Source: Quatrionicoccus australiensis
GTDB taxonomy: Bacteria; Pseudomonadota; Gammaproteobacteria; Burkholderiales; Rhodocyclaceae
Length of the DNA stretch: 64,000 nucleotides
Direction of reading: 5' to 3'
NCBI RefSeq assembly: GCF_020510425.1
Contig: NZ_JAHBAH010000001.1
Location: forward strand, 496,001-560,000
In this document: piece after piece, positions 1-7,919 of the stretch
Layout of the letters: every line of letters starts with the position of its first letter
Position numbering within the stretch: position 1 is the first letter of the stretch
The notes under the pieces: generated by a model
What the model saw: only the letters and a program-made list of their open reading frames with translations
Database searches by the model: none
Told to the model about the DNA's origin: nothing
Position numbers and translations under genes: made by a program

Positions 1-1119
1 GGCACGCTGGGCATCGCCCAGACCGACAGCAACGATGCGCAGTTCATTCGTGACCAGAGCCAGGTCAAGGGCATCGGCAAGGGACTGAGCGGCAAGCTGG
101 ATTCACTACTTGGCGTACAGGCTTACTTTCGCGCCTCCGACTCGCTCGAACTGGTTGCGCAAGCCATTACCCGCTACGGCCCGCAAGGCAATTTCCAGCC
201 GGATATTTCCTGGGCCTTCGCCAAATATGCACTGATTCCCAACAACCTGACGCTACGCGTTGGCCGCATGGGAACCGAGTTCTACATGCTCGCCGACTCG
301 CGCCATGTCGGTTACTCCTATCTGACGGTACGGCCACCGGTCGACTTCTTTGGTGGTCTCGCTTTCCATTATGTCGACGGCTTTGATCTGGTTGGCACCG
401 TGCCGGTCGGCGACGGCGTCCTCAAGCTCAAGACCTTTGCCGGCCAATCGAACGAGGTCGCCCCCATCGGCGAAGAGATATTCAGTTTGCGGCGCAATCC
501 GATGTACGGCGCTTACCTGGACTACCAGCAAGGCAACTGGCAATGGCGGGCAACCTACGCCCAGATGACCTTCAAGCATGATTTGCCGGCGCCCGTATCA
601 AGCCTGCAGGAGCAACTCACCGCCTTCGGCGCGACCACGGCAGCCCGGGCCATCGCCCTGACCAATACCACCTCGCGCTTCTACTCGGCGGGCGGCGTCT
701 ATGATCGCGGCCCGCTGCAGGTCCAGGCCATGCTGAGTTACACCGCGCATGAAAGCCATATTTACCAGAACACCAAGGCCGGCTATCTGATTGGCGGTTA
801 CCGCCTGGGCGAGTTCACCCCCTTCCTGGGCTACTCGTGGAGCAAATCGAAAAGCAAGGAGTTGTCGAGCGGCCTGCCCGACATTCCGTTCCACGACCTA
901 AATGTCGCACTGGCCGGCGCCCTGGCCCGGGTTCATACCGACCAGCACACCTGGTCGCTCGGCACGCGCTGGGACTTTCGCCGCAACATGGCGCTCAAGG
1001 CACAAGTTGACCTGATCCGCGGCAAGCCGGATTCCATCTTTCTTTATCCGACCAGCACACCGGGCAAGTTCGATGGCAAGCTGAACGTCTTCAGTCTGGC
1101 GCTCGATTTCGTGTTCTGA
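1..1119 (+). CDS. Outer-membrane beta-barrel (porin-like) protein, 5' end outside the window
   Basis: The frame is open from the first base of the window, so only the C-terminal ~372 residues are seen. The sequence alternates polar and aromatic residues in the style of a beta-barrel (GVQAYFRASDSLELVAQ, LTLRVGRMGTEFYML). It ends in ALDFVF, the C-terminal phenylalanine typical of barrels inserted by the Bam complex. A PstS-like gene follows 5 bp downstream, and a hybrid sensor kinase converges on that gene. Barrel plus small phosphate-binding-like protein plus hybrid kinase is a set I associate with environmental sensing loci in this group, but the substrate cannot be read from the sequence. 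The family is not identified beyond 'porin-like'. Confidence 0.72.
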   Translation, partial: GTLGIAQTDSNDAQFIRDQSQVKGIGKGLSGKLDSLLGVQAYFRASDSLELVAQAITRYGPQGNFQPDISWAFAKYALIPNNLTLRVGRMGTEFYMLADSRHVGYSYLTVRPPVDFFGGLAFHYVDGFDLVGTVPVGDGVLKLKTFAGQSNEVAPIGEEIFSLRRNPMYGAYLDYQQGNWQWRATYAQMTFKHDLPAPVSSLQEQLTAFGATTAARAIALTNTTSRFYSAGGVYDRGPLQVQAMLSYTAHESHIYQNTKAGYLIGGYRLGEFTPFLGYSWSKSKSKELSSGLPDIPFHDLNVALAGALARVHTDQHTWSLGTRWDFRRNMALKAQVDLIRGKPDSIFLYPTSTPGKFDGKLNVFSLALDFVF

Positions 1120-1124
1120 CCATC

Positions 1125-1559
1125 ATGAAGCGCACCACATTCCTCCTGCTTTCCGCCCTGCTTCTGATCGCCGGACGCGACGCCTGCGCCGATCTGGTTG
1201 TCGTGGCCAACCCGAAAAGCGGCATCGAACACCTCAAACGCCAGGAAGTCATTTACCTGTTCATGGGGCGCTGGCGCCAGTTACCTTCCGGGGTCGAGGC
1301 ACACCCGATTGACCTCGGCACTGACAGTACGGAAAGAACTGATTTCTACCGCCAACTGGTCAACAAGGAACCCTCGGAAATCAAGGCCTACTGGTCACGC
1401 CTGGTGTTTTCCGGTGGCTCGCGCCCACCCTATACGGCGGAAAGCCGCGAAGAGCTGATCCGCCTGATCAGCAGCACGCCCGGCGCTATCGGCTATATTG
1501 ACCGCAGCCACATCGACAGCCGCTTGCGCATCGTTTTCGAACTGTCCGGTTCGCCCTAA
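1125..1559 (+). CDS. Small PstS-like periplasmic substrate-binding domain protein
   Basis: This is a 144-residue exported protein. The signal peptide is MKRTTFLLLSALLLIAG, with cleavage probably after DACA. The mature part has the shape of the short PBP-like (PstS-type) phosphate-binding domain: LVVVANPKSG at the N terminus, EVIYLFMGRWRQLPSG, then a GAIGYIDRSHID segment near the end. Full PstS proteins are more than 300 residues, so this is the single-lobe variant often found beside hybrid sensor kinases. It starts 5 bp after the barrel gene and is probably co-transcribed. Its stop codon overlaps the convergent kinase's stop by 3 bp. Binding of phosphate itself is not demonstrated; a ligand-sensing role with the kinase is an inference. 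Confidence 0.75.
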   Translation: MKRTTFLLLSALLLIAGRDACADLVVVANPKSGIEHLKRQEVIYLFMGRWRQLPSGVEAHPIDLGTDSTERTDFYRQLVNKEPSEIKAYWSRLVFSGGSRPPYTAESREELIRLISSTPGAIGYIDRSHIDSRLRIVFELSGSP

Positions 1560-3805
1560 AGGGCAGAATTATCCACCGGCAAAGCCGACAGGTCGGCTTC
1601 AATCAGTTGCCAGACGTCGGTGACTTCGCGGACCAGGCGACTTGTCTCGTCACGCTCATTCTGCCTGGCAGCAGCCTCAAGCTGCTGCATCAGCGCCGCC
1701 AGACGCGCCGCCCCCATGCTGGCGGCAGAAGCCTTGAGGCGGTGGCCAACCTGAGCCAGCGCAGCCATATCGCCGGCATCTTCAGCGGCAAGCATCTGTT
1801 GCACACCGCTGGCGGTCGACTGGATGAAAAGATCAAGAAAGCGGCGGATTTTTTCCGGATTGTGGCGCCCGAGTGCCGCGACAACCTGCATGTCAATTTC
1901 GCCCGACATGACAACATCGCTCTGTGCCGAGGCCACGGTTTCCGGCATTTCCGGCGGGTCGACCGGCGTGGAGGAGACCGGCGACAGGCGCAAAGACTTG
2001 AGCAATATCCGGAAGAACTGGGCCGGCTCAACCGGCTTGGAAATGAAATTCGTCATCCCGGCTGCCAGGCATTCCTCCCGGTCTTCCGTCCGTGCATTGG
2101 CCGTCATCGCGACAATCGGCAGATCGCGAAAGCGCGGATCATTGCGGATACGCTGCGTCGCCTCGATACCATCCATTTCCGGCATCCGGACATCCATCAG
2201 GACGCAATCGAAGACAGCCCGCTGCAGCAATTCGATGGCTTCGCGGCCATTGTTCGCCACCTCGACCACGACCCCGAACTCCTCGAGCAACTCCCGGGCG
2301 ATCTGCTGATTAAGCAAATTATCCTCGGCGAGCAGAATGCGCAGTCCTTGCATGCCCGCCGGCAAGCTGACCGGAGCATGCTCCTCGGCAAGCACGGTCG
2401 AACCCGAAGGAGCGACGGCCAGATTGACCGTTGCCCAGAAAGTACTGCCCTGACCGGGCAGGCTATCAACACCAACCTCGCCCGCCATCAATTCGGCGAG
2501 CTGCTTGTTGATCGCCAGACCCAGCCCGCTGCCGCCGAACTTGCGGGTGGTCGACAAATCGGCCTGCTCGAAGGAATTGAAAAGCCGGGCGGTCTGTTCG
2601 ACACTCAGACCAATCCCGGTATCCTGAACGGCAAAACGGATACGGCACTGCCCGTCCGTACAGGAGAGCAGACGCGCCTGCAGGCAGACCGAGCCCTTCT
2701 CGGTGAATTTGATCGCATTATTCAGATAATTGAGCAGGACCTGGCCCAGACGCATGCCGTCGCCACGAAGCTCGGCGGGAATCTGCGGATCAATGTCGAT
2801 TTTCAGCGACAAGCCTTTTTCCTGCGCCTTCAATTCGGCAATTGCCGTGATCCGCCGCACCAGTTCAACAAGATTGAAGACCGCCGACTCCAGCTTCAGC
2901 TTGCCGGCTTCGATCTTGGCAAAATCAAGAATGTCATTGACCAGATCCTGCAAATGCCGCCCCGCGCCGCGGATTTTTTCCAGGTAATCGCGCTGCTTGG
3001 GCGTCAGCGTCGTCTTCAATGCCAGATGCGCCATGCCGACCACGGCATTGATCGGGGTGCGAATCTCGTGACTCATGTGCGCGAGAAAATCGCCCTTCGC
3101 CCGGCTGGCACTCTCGGCCTGCTCACGCGCCAGGGCCAGATGACTGTTCAAGGCATTGATATCCATCACCAGACGACCGATCTCGGTCGTTTCGTGGCCA
3201 GGAGGCAAGGGCAGGCTACCGCTTTGATCGTTGGTCATCCGGTGCAACTGGTCGGACATGCTTTTCATCGGCCAGACGATCCAGCGGAAAGCCGCAAAAA
3301 TGGCAGCCACGATGATAGCCAGCAACTGCAGCAACAAGGCGGAACCGATGAAGATCAGTTCCTCGCGGTTCAATCGCTCGAGCTCATCCTGATTGGGTTC
3401 GATCACGATCTCGCCGACCTGGGCGCGAGGATCGAACGGCGAATAGATTTTCCGACTGACCGCGCCGAGCGAGATGGCCGGCGTCCCGGCGTCGGCAGGA
3501 GTCCGCGCAACACGGGCCAGCTCGCCCGAACTTGAACGAATCACTACACCGAGCACGACAGAGTTTTTGAGCAAGCCCTCGGCAATTTCCCTGGACAGCA
3601 CCTTGTCTTCGACAAAACAGGCGGCACTGGCCGTACTGGCTACCGTATCGAGCAAGGCCTGCAAACGCAGCGCGACATCCTCACCCGTCCGCTCGAAAGC
3701 CACTGCGCCGATGATCGCAACCGAACAAATCCCGGCCAGCAGCGTAAAACCGATCACTGCCAAGGCACTTCGGAAAGCGATGCCACGTCGTACAAGAAAT
3801 GTCAT
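1556..3805 (-). CDS. Hybrid sensor histidine kinase (TM-periplasmic-TM-HAMP-HisKA-HATPase-REC-Hpt)
   Basis: This is a 749-residue membrane-bound hybrid kinase. A first membrane helix (about residues 12-36) and a second (about 152-175) enclose a CHASE8-like periplasmic domain. A HAMP linker follows, then the dimerisation/phosphoacceptor helix with His246 in AHMSHEIRTP. The ATPase domain has its N box near 358-366 (LNYLNNAIKF) and glycine boxes DTGIGL and GGSGLGL. The receiver domain starts near 488 (ILLAEDN), with phospho-acceptor Asp538 in VLMDVRMPEMDG. The C-terminal Hpt domain has His688 in GHRLKASAAS. All phosphorelay residues are intact, so a full His-Asp-His relay is possible. No dedicated output regulator is adjacent. 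The convergent PstS-like protein may feed the periplasmic sensor (inference). Confidence 0.93.
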   Translation of the reverse strand: MTFLVRRGIAFRSALAVIGFTLLAGICSVAIIGAVAFERTGEDVALRLQALLDTVASTASAACFVEDKVLSREIAEGLLKNSVVLGVVIRSSSGELARVARTPADAGTPAISLGAVSRKIYSPFDPRAQVGEIVIEPNQDELERLNREELIFIGSALLLQLLAIIVAAIFAAFRWIVWPMKSMSDQLHRMTNDQSGSLPLPPGHETTEIGRLVMDINALNSHLALAREQAESASRAKGDFLAHMSHEIRTPINAVVGMAHLALKTTLTPKQRDYLEKIRGAGRHLQDLVNDILDFAKIEAGKLKLESAVFNLVELVRRITAIAELKAQEKGLSLKIDIDPQIPAELRGDGMRLGQVLLNYLNNAIKFTEKGSVCLQARLLSCTDGQCRIRFAVQDTGIGLSVEQTARLFNSFEQADLSTTRKFGGSGLGLAINKQLAELMAGEVGVDSLPGQGSTFWATVNLAVAPSGSTVLAEEHAPVSLPAGMQGLRILLAEDNLLNQQIARELLEEFGVVVEVANNGREAIELLQRAVFDCVLMDVRMPEMDGIEATQRIRNDPRFRDLPIVAMTANARTEDREECLAAGMTNFISKPVEPAQFFRILLKSLRLSPVSSTPVDPPEMPETVASAQSDVVMSGEIDMQVVAALGRHNPEKIRRFLDLFIQSTASGVQQMLAAEDAGDMAALAQVGHRLKASAASMGAARLAALMQQLEAAARQNERDETSRLVREVTDVWQLIEADLSALPVDNSAL

Positions 3806-4056
3806 TTTTCTTCACTTCAGAACCCGAAACTATTCTGGCATAAAACCGATTGCACCCTGTTGAATTTTTCATTCGCCAGAAATGCAAGCCAATGCAGCTA
3901 CGGGCATTCGCGACAAAGACAACTTAACAGCAGGTCGGGGATTTGATAGTGTTACATCACTGCGTCCGACGGCGAGCCTTGCCCAGTCTGACTTTCGACA
4001 ACAACGACCGAACCGATCCGGGCAACACGGCACCATGCAAAAAAGAAAGAAGCACC
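3806..4056. other. Intergenic region between divergent sensor kinase and BTAD regulator
   Basis: This stretch of about 250 bp separates two divergent genes and must hold both promoters. The leftward kinase has a purine-rich ribosome-binding segment just before its ATG. I could not assign convincing -35/-10 pairs in either direction. The end of the region stays open in the frame of the rightward gene, from a TTG at 3943 onward, so part of it could be coding if an upstream start is used. Confidence 0.4.
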
Positions 4057-7000
4057 TTGCAACCAAGTGATGCGTCAGACAACCCGGGGCCTGACGAAGA
4101 CCTGTTAACGCTACGCCTGTTCGGCGGATTCTCGGCGCTTCGCGGTCAACAGCCCTTGCCCGACTTCGCCTACGACAAGGTACGGGCACTGCTCGCCTAT
4201 CTCGCCATCGAAGCGGAGCGCGCCCACAGCCGCGCACACTTGGCCGACCTGTTCTGGCCGGATGCCGACCACGACACGGCCCGCAACAATTTGCGCCATG
4301 CCCTTTTCAACTTGCGCAAAGTGCTCGGCAAGGACAGTACCGTCATCGTGCACGAAGGGCGACAGGCATTGCGCTTCGCATCGGCACATCCGCTCGATCT
4401 GGATTTTCGCCGTTTCAACGCGACGAGAAGCGACCAACATGGCTTCGACAGCAACAGTACGGAAGAACAAGTTGCCCTGTTTCGCGGCCCACTGCTCGAT
4501 CGTCTGCACCTCCCCGACGCGCCGGAATTCGAGCAGTGGCTATGCCAGCGCCAGGAAGCCGCCCTGCGCCGTGCCCTGCAATTGCACCAGCAGCTTGTCG
4601 ACCACTACATGCAGAGCGGCCGGACGGCACACACCCTGCACCACATGCGGCGCCAGGTGGCGCTGGCTCCCTGGCAAGAGGCCTATCGCCAGCAACTGAT
4701 GCAATACCTCGCCGAAAACGGCAAAACCGCCGAGGCACTGCTCGAATACGAGGCCTGCCGCAGCTACCTGGAGAAGGAAGTCGGCATCCTGCCCGACCCG
4801 GCAACCGAGTCACTAGCAAGCCGTATCCGCGAAAAGGGACATGCCCTGCCCACGCGAGTGCAGCCAGTCGCCAAAATCACCCAGCAACGTCTGCCGGTTA
4901 CCGTTCTGGTCTGCCACCTGCATCCCCGACAATTGCTCCACCCGGACGACATTCACGAAGCGCTGATGGAGCCGCGCGCCCGCTGTCGCCAGGCAATCGG
5001 CGAACAGGGTGGACATTGCGTCGAGTTGCACGCCGGCTCGCTGAGCGCTTATTTCGGTTACCCTAACCCGCAGGAGCGCGCGCCCCGCCGAGCTCTAAAG
5101 GCGGCCATCGCAATCGCCCGCGAGCTTGCCGCACAAACGGCCCTCGAGTTCTCGCTGGGCCTGCATTGCGGCTGGATGCTGGCCGACAGCACTTACGCCC
5201 TGCCCGATGTCGCCGGCCAAATTTCCCGCCACGCCTCGTTCCTGGCGAGCCAGGGCAAGCCGGGCCAGATCACGGTCAGCCGGGAAATTGTCGCCGCCAC
5301 CGAAGGCTACTTCTGCTTTGCGGATTATCTGGCCGGCGACGGCAATCTGTACTCCAGCCTGACCGGGAAAACCGATGCGTTCGACCGCATCGAAGCGACC
5401 AGGGAAGCCGCACGCAGTCTGACGCCACTGGTCGGCCGCCAAGCCGAGCTGAAAAAGCTGCTCGACGACTGGCATGGCTCCGCCGGACAAAGCCGTACGG
5501 TCATCGTCCAGGGCGAAGCCGGAATCGGCAAATCCCGCCTGATGCGGGCCGCCATCGAACAGATCCTCAAAACCGGCGCCTTGCACATCGACCTGCGCTG
5601 CCAGCCAGATTATCAGCAAACCCCTTACTTCCCGCTCAGCGACTTCGTTCAGCGGCGTTTTCGGATCCCGCCCGATGCATCCGACGAGATCCGGATCAGC
5701 GCCCTGCAACACGGCATTTTCCGCGACCGACCGGAACTGGTGCGTTTTATTCCGACCCTCTGTGCCTTGCTCAACCTGCCCTCCGAACTCGACACCATCA
5801 ACGACCACTTCGCAAGAAGGAGTGCGCTTGAGCACGGGCTGCTGGAATGCATCAAGGGACTTGCCGGCCAGCACCCGGTATTGCTGACCCTCGAGGATGC
5901 ACACTGGGCCGGCCCCTCGACCCTCGACTTCCTGACGCGGGCAATCGCCGCACCAGGCGGGCCCCGCCTCTGGCTGATGACCTCGCGCGACGCCGCCATT
6001 GTGACCGGGGCAAGCACGCTGGCCCTCGGCCATCTCAACGCATCCCTGGCTTGCGACCTGGCCAACCGCGTCGTTGGGGCCGGACAACTACCGCCGGAAC
6101 AGATTGCCGGCATCGTCGCCCGGGCCGACGGCATGCCGCTCTATATCGAGCAAATGGTCCGTTCGGCACTGGACAACGGCTGCACCACCATTCCCCTCAA
6201 TCTTACCGACCTGCTCGCCTCGCGCCTCGAAGCCCTCGGCTCCTACCAGCGTCTGGCCCAGTATGCGGCGGTGATCGGCCGCGAATTCGACCGCGAAATG
6301 CTCGAATACCTGTGGGACGAGGGAAGCGACTCGCTCACCCGCGGCCTGGAAAAAATGGCAGCGGCCCAACTACTGCAACAGGAGATGAAGGCGCACTATG
6401 CTTTCCGCCACGCGCTGATTCGTGACGCAGCCTACATCACGCTACCCGCCCCGGCCCGGCGCGCGATTCACGCGCAACTGGCCGAAACGCTGGGGCGTCA
6501 TTTCGCCAAACGCGTTGCCGACCATCCCGAACTGCTCGCCCACCACCTCGACGCGGCCGAGCACCCCGATGCCGCTGCAGCCTGGCTGAGGAGCGGCATG
6601 CACGCCGCGGCTCGCTCGGTGCAACAGGAAGCGGTGGTGCACTTCCGACGCGGGCTGGCCAAGCTGCACTCAGTCAATAACGAGGCCCTACGCCACGACC
6701 TGGAGTTCCGCCTCAACATCCATCTCGGAAATGCGCTGATCGCCCTCGAAGGTTACGGCAGCACAGGTGCGCAACAAGCCTATGCACGAGCTCAGGGCCT
6801 GAGCACCCACATTTCGAACGACAGCGAACTGTTCCAGTTGATGTGGGGACTCTGGCTGGGTGGCCGTTCGACGACCGGGGAAACCCCGCCGCTGGCGCTT
6901 ACCGAAAAACTGCGCGCCATTGCCGCGCAATCGACCGACCCGTGCACGCCGGTCATGCTCAACTACGCCTACGGCAACAATTATTTCTGGATGGGGCAGC

Positions 7001-7872
7001 CGGCCCGAGCGCGGGAGCATCTAGAACAGGCAATCGCGGCAGCCGCCCACGTGGACAGCCGGGAAATGATCGCCCGCTACGGCGAAGATGGCGGCGTCAC
7101 TTCCCGTGCCTTCCTGGCCTGGGTCCTCTGGATCGAAGGGGAGCCGGTCAAGGCGCGCGCCATGTGCGAAGCCTCGGTCGCACTCGCCCGGCAAACCGGC
7201 CATGCCCACTCGCTGGGTTTCGCACTCGCTTTCGCCGGCGTACTGCACCGCCATTTCGACCTGCCCGGTGAAGCACTGGCCTATGGACAGGAACTCGCGG
7301 CCCTGGCCGAGAAAAACAGCCTGCTCCTCTGGCAGGCGGTCGGCGCCACCGTACTCGGCTGGGCGACGGCAGTCGGCGGCGAAGCGGCCGGCCTCGAGTA
7401 CATCAGGATGGGCATCGCCGGAGCCCGCCAGGCGATGCTGATCGTCGAGACGACCTTCCTTTCCTTCCTCGCCGACGGGCTATTCCGTCTCGGTCAACAT
7501 GCCGAAGCGGATGAAATTCTCGACGAATGCATCGCCAAGGCGGTATTGCGCGAAGACACCTATTTCCTCGGCGAATTCCATCGCTTGAAGGGGGAAATCA
7601 TGCTCGCGACGGCGTCGACCGCCGGAAAATCCGAGGCGGATGCCGAACAAGCCTTCACCACCGGCCTGCAGATCGCCGAGCGCCAGGGCGCCCGCCTGCT
7701 CGCCCTGCGCCTGGCAAGCAGCCAGGCCCGACTCTGGCAGCAGCAGGGAAAAACAGCGGCCGCCGCACAACTGCTCGGCACGCACCTAGCCGGTTTCGCG
7801 GAGGGCCACGACTATCCCGACCTGCGCAAGGCCCACGCCGTACACACCGGCCTGCTCGCCAGCCTCGCCTGA
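4057..7872 (+). CDS. BTAD-domain regulator fused to degenerate nucleotide cyclase, AAA ATPase and TPR region
   Basis: This large soluble signalling protein has four parts. The first is a winged-helix plus BTAD (SARP/AfsR-type) region (TLRLFGGFSALRG onward, to about 4850). The second is a class III cyclase-like region (about 4890-5370). The third is a STAND/AAA NTPase with Walker A GEAGIGKS at 5512-5535 and Walker B LLTLEDAHW near 5880. The fourth is an alpha-helical TPR-like tail to the C terminus. The cyclase part lacks the metal-binding aspartate of the usual FxDI motif (it reads VLVCHLHP), so it is probably non-catalytic. No ATG exists near the N terminus. TTG at 4057 places a purine-rich stretch upstream and starts just before the conserved domain; TTG 3943 or GTG 3949 would add about 36-38 unconserved residues. 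The target genes are unknown. Confidence 0.85.
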   Translation: MQPSDASDNPGPDEDLLTLRLFGGFSALRGQQPLPDFAYDKVRALLAYLAIEAERAHSRAHLADLFWPDADHDTARNNLRHALFNLRKVLGKDSTVIVHEGRQALRFASAHPLDLDFRRFNATRSDQHGFDSNSTEEQVALFRGPLLDRLHLPDAPEFEQWLCQRQEAALRRALQLHQQLVDHYMQSGRTAHTLHHMRRQVALAPWQEAYRQQLMQYLAENGKTAEALLEYEACRSYLEKEVGILPDPATESLASRIREKGHALPTRVQPVAKITQQRLPVTVLVCHLHPRQLLHPDDIHEALMEPRARCRQAIGEQGGHCVELHAGSLSAYFGYPNPQERAPRRALKAAIAIARELAAQTALEFSLGLHCGWMLADSTYALPDVAGQISRHASFLASQGKPGQITVSREIVAATEGYFCFADYLAGDGNLYSSLTGKTDAFDRIEATREAARSLTPLVGRQAELKKLLDDWHGSAGQSRTVIVQGEAGIGKSRLMRAAIEQILKTGALHIDLRCQPDYQQTPYFPLSDFVQRRFRIPPDASDEIRISALQHGIFRDRPELVRFIPTLCALLNLPSELDTINDHFARRSALEHGLLECIKGLAGQHPVLLTLEDAHWAGPSTLDFLTRAIAAPGGPRLWLMTSRDAAIVTGASTLALGHLNASLACDLANRVVGAGQLPPEQIAGIVARADGMPLYIEQMVRSALDNGCTTIPLNLTDLLASRLEALGSYQRLAQYAAVIGREFDREMLEYLWDEGSDSLTRGLEKMAAAQLLQQEMKAHYAFRHALIRDAAYITLPAPARRAIHAQLAETLGRHFAKRVADHPELLAHHLDAAEHPDAAAAWLRSGMHAAARSVQQEAVVHFRRGLAKLHSVNNEALRHDLEFRLNIHLGNALIALEGYGSTGAQQAYARAQGLSTHISNDSELFQLMWGLWLGGRSTTGETPPLALTEKLRAIAAQSTDPCTPVMLNYAYGNNYFWMGQPARAREHLEQAIAAAAHVDSREMIARYGEDGGVTSRAFLAWVLWIEGEPVKARAMCEASVALARQTGHAHSLGFALAFAGVLHRHFDLPGEALAYGQELAALAEKNSLLLWQAVGATVLGWATAVGGEAAGLEYIRMGIAGARQAMLIVETTFLSFLADGLFRLGQHAEADEILDECIAKAVLREDTYFLGEFHRLKGEIMLATASTAGKSEADAEQAFTTGLQIAERQGARLLALRLASSQARLWQQQGKTAAAAQLLGTHLAGFAEGHDYPDLRKAHAVHTGLLASLA

Positions 7873-7876
7873 AAGC

Positions 7877-7909
7877 CGCCCGGCCGGGCGACAGCTCCGC
7901 CCGACCGGA
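7877..7909. terminator. GC-rich hairpin between convergent BTAD regulator and tpsA
   Basis: The two facing genes end here. The short gap contains a 14-bp self-complementary block (7877-7890). It can also form a longer stem of about 10 of 11 pairs between 7880-7890 and 7899-7909. No T-run follows on either strand, so this may slow or block read-through but is not a classical intrinsic terminator. Confidence 0.35.
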
Positions 7910-7919
7910 AAACCGGGAT

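Noticed and set aside
1607..3535. A 642-codon open frame antisense to the hybrid kinase
   Set aside because: It is a shadow of the GC-rich kinase gene. Its composition is Arg/His/Gln-rich and non-protein-like.
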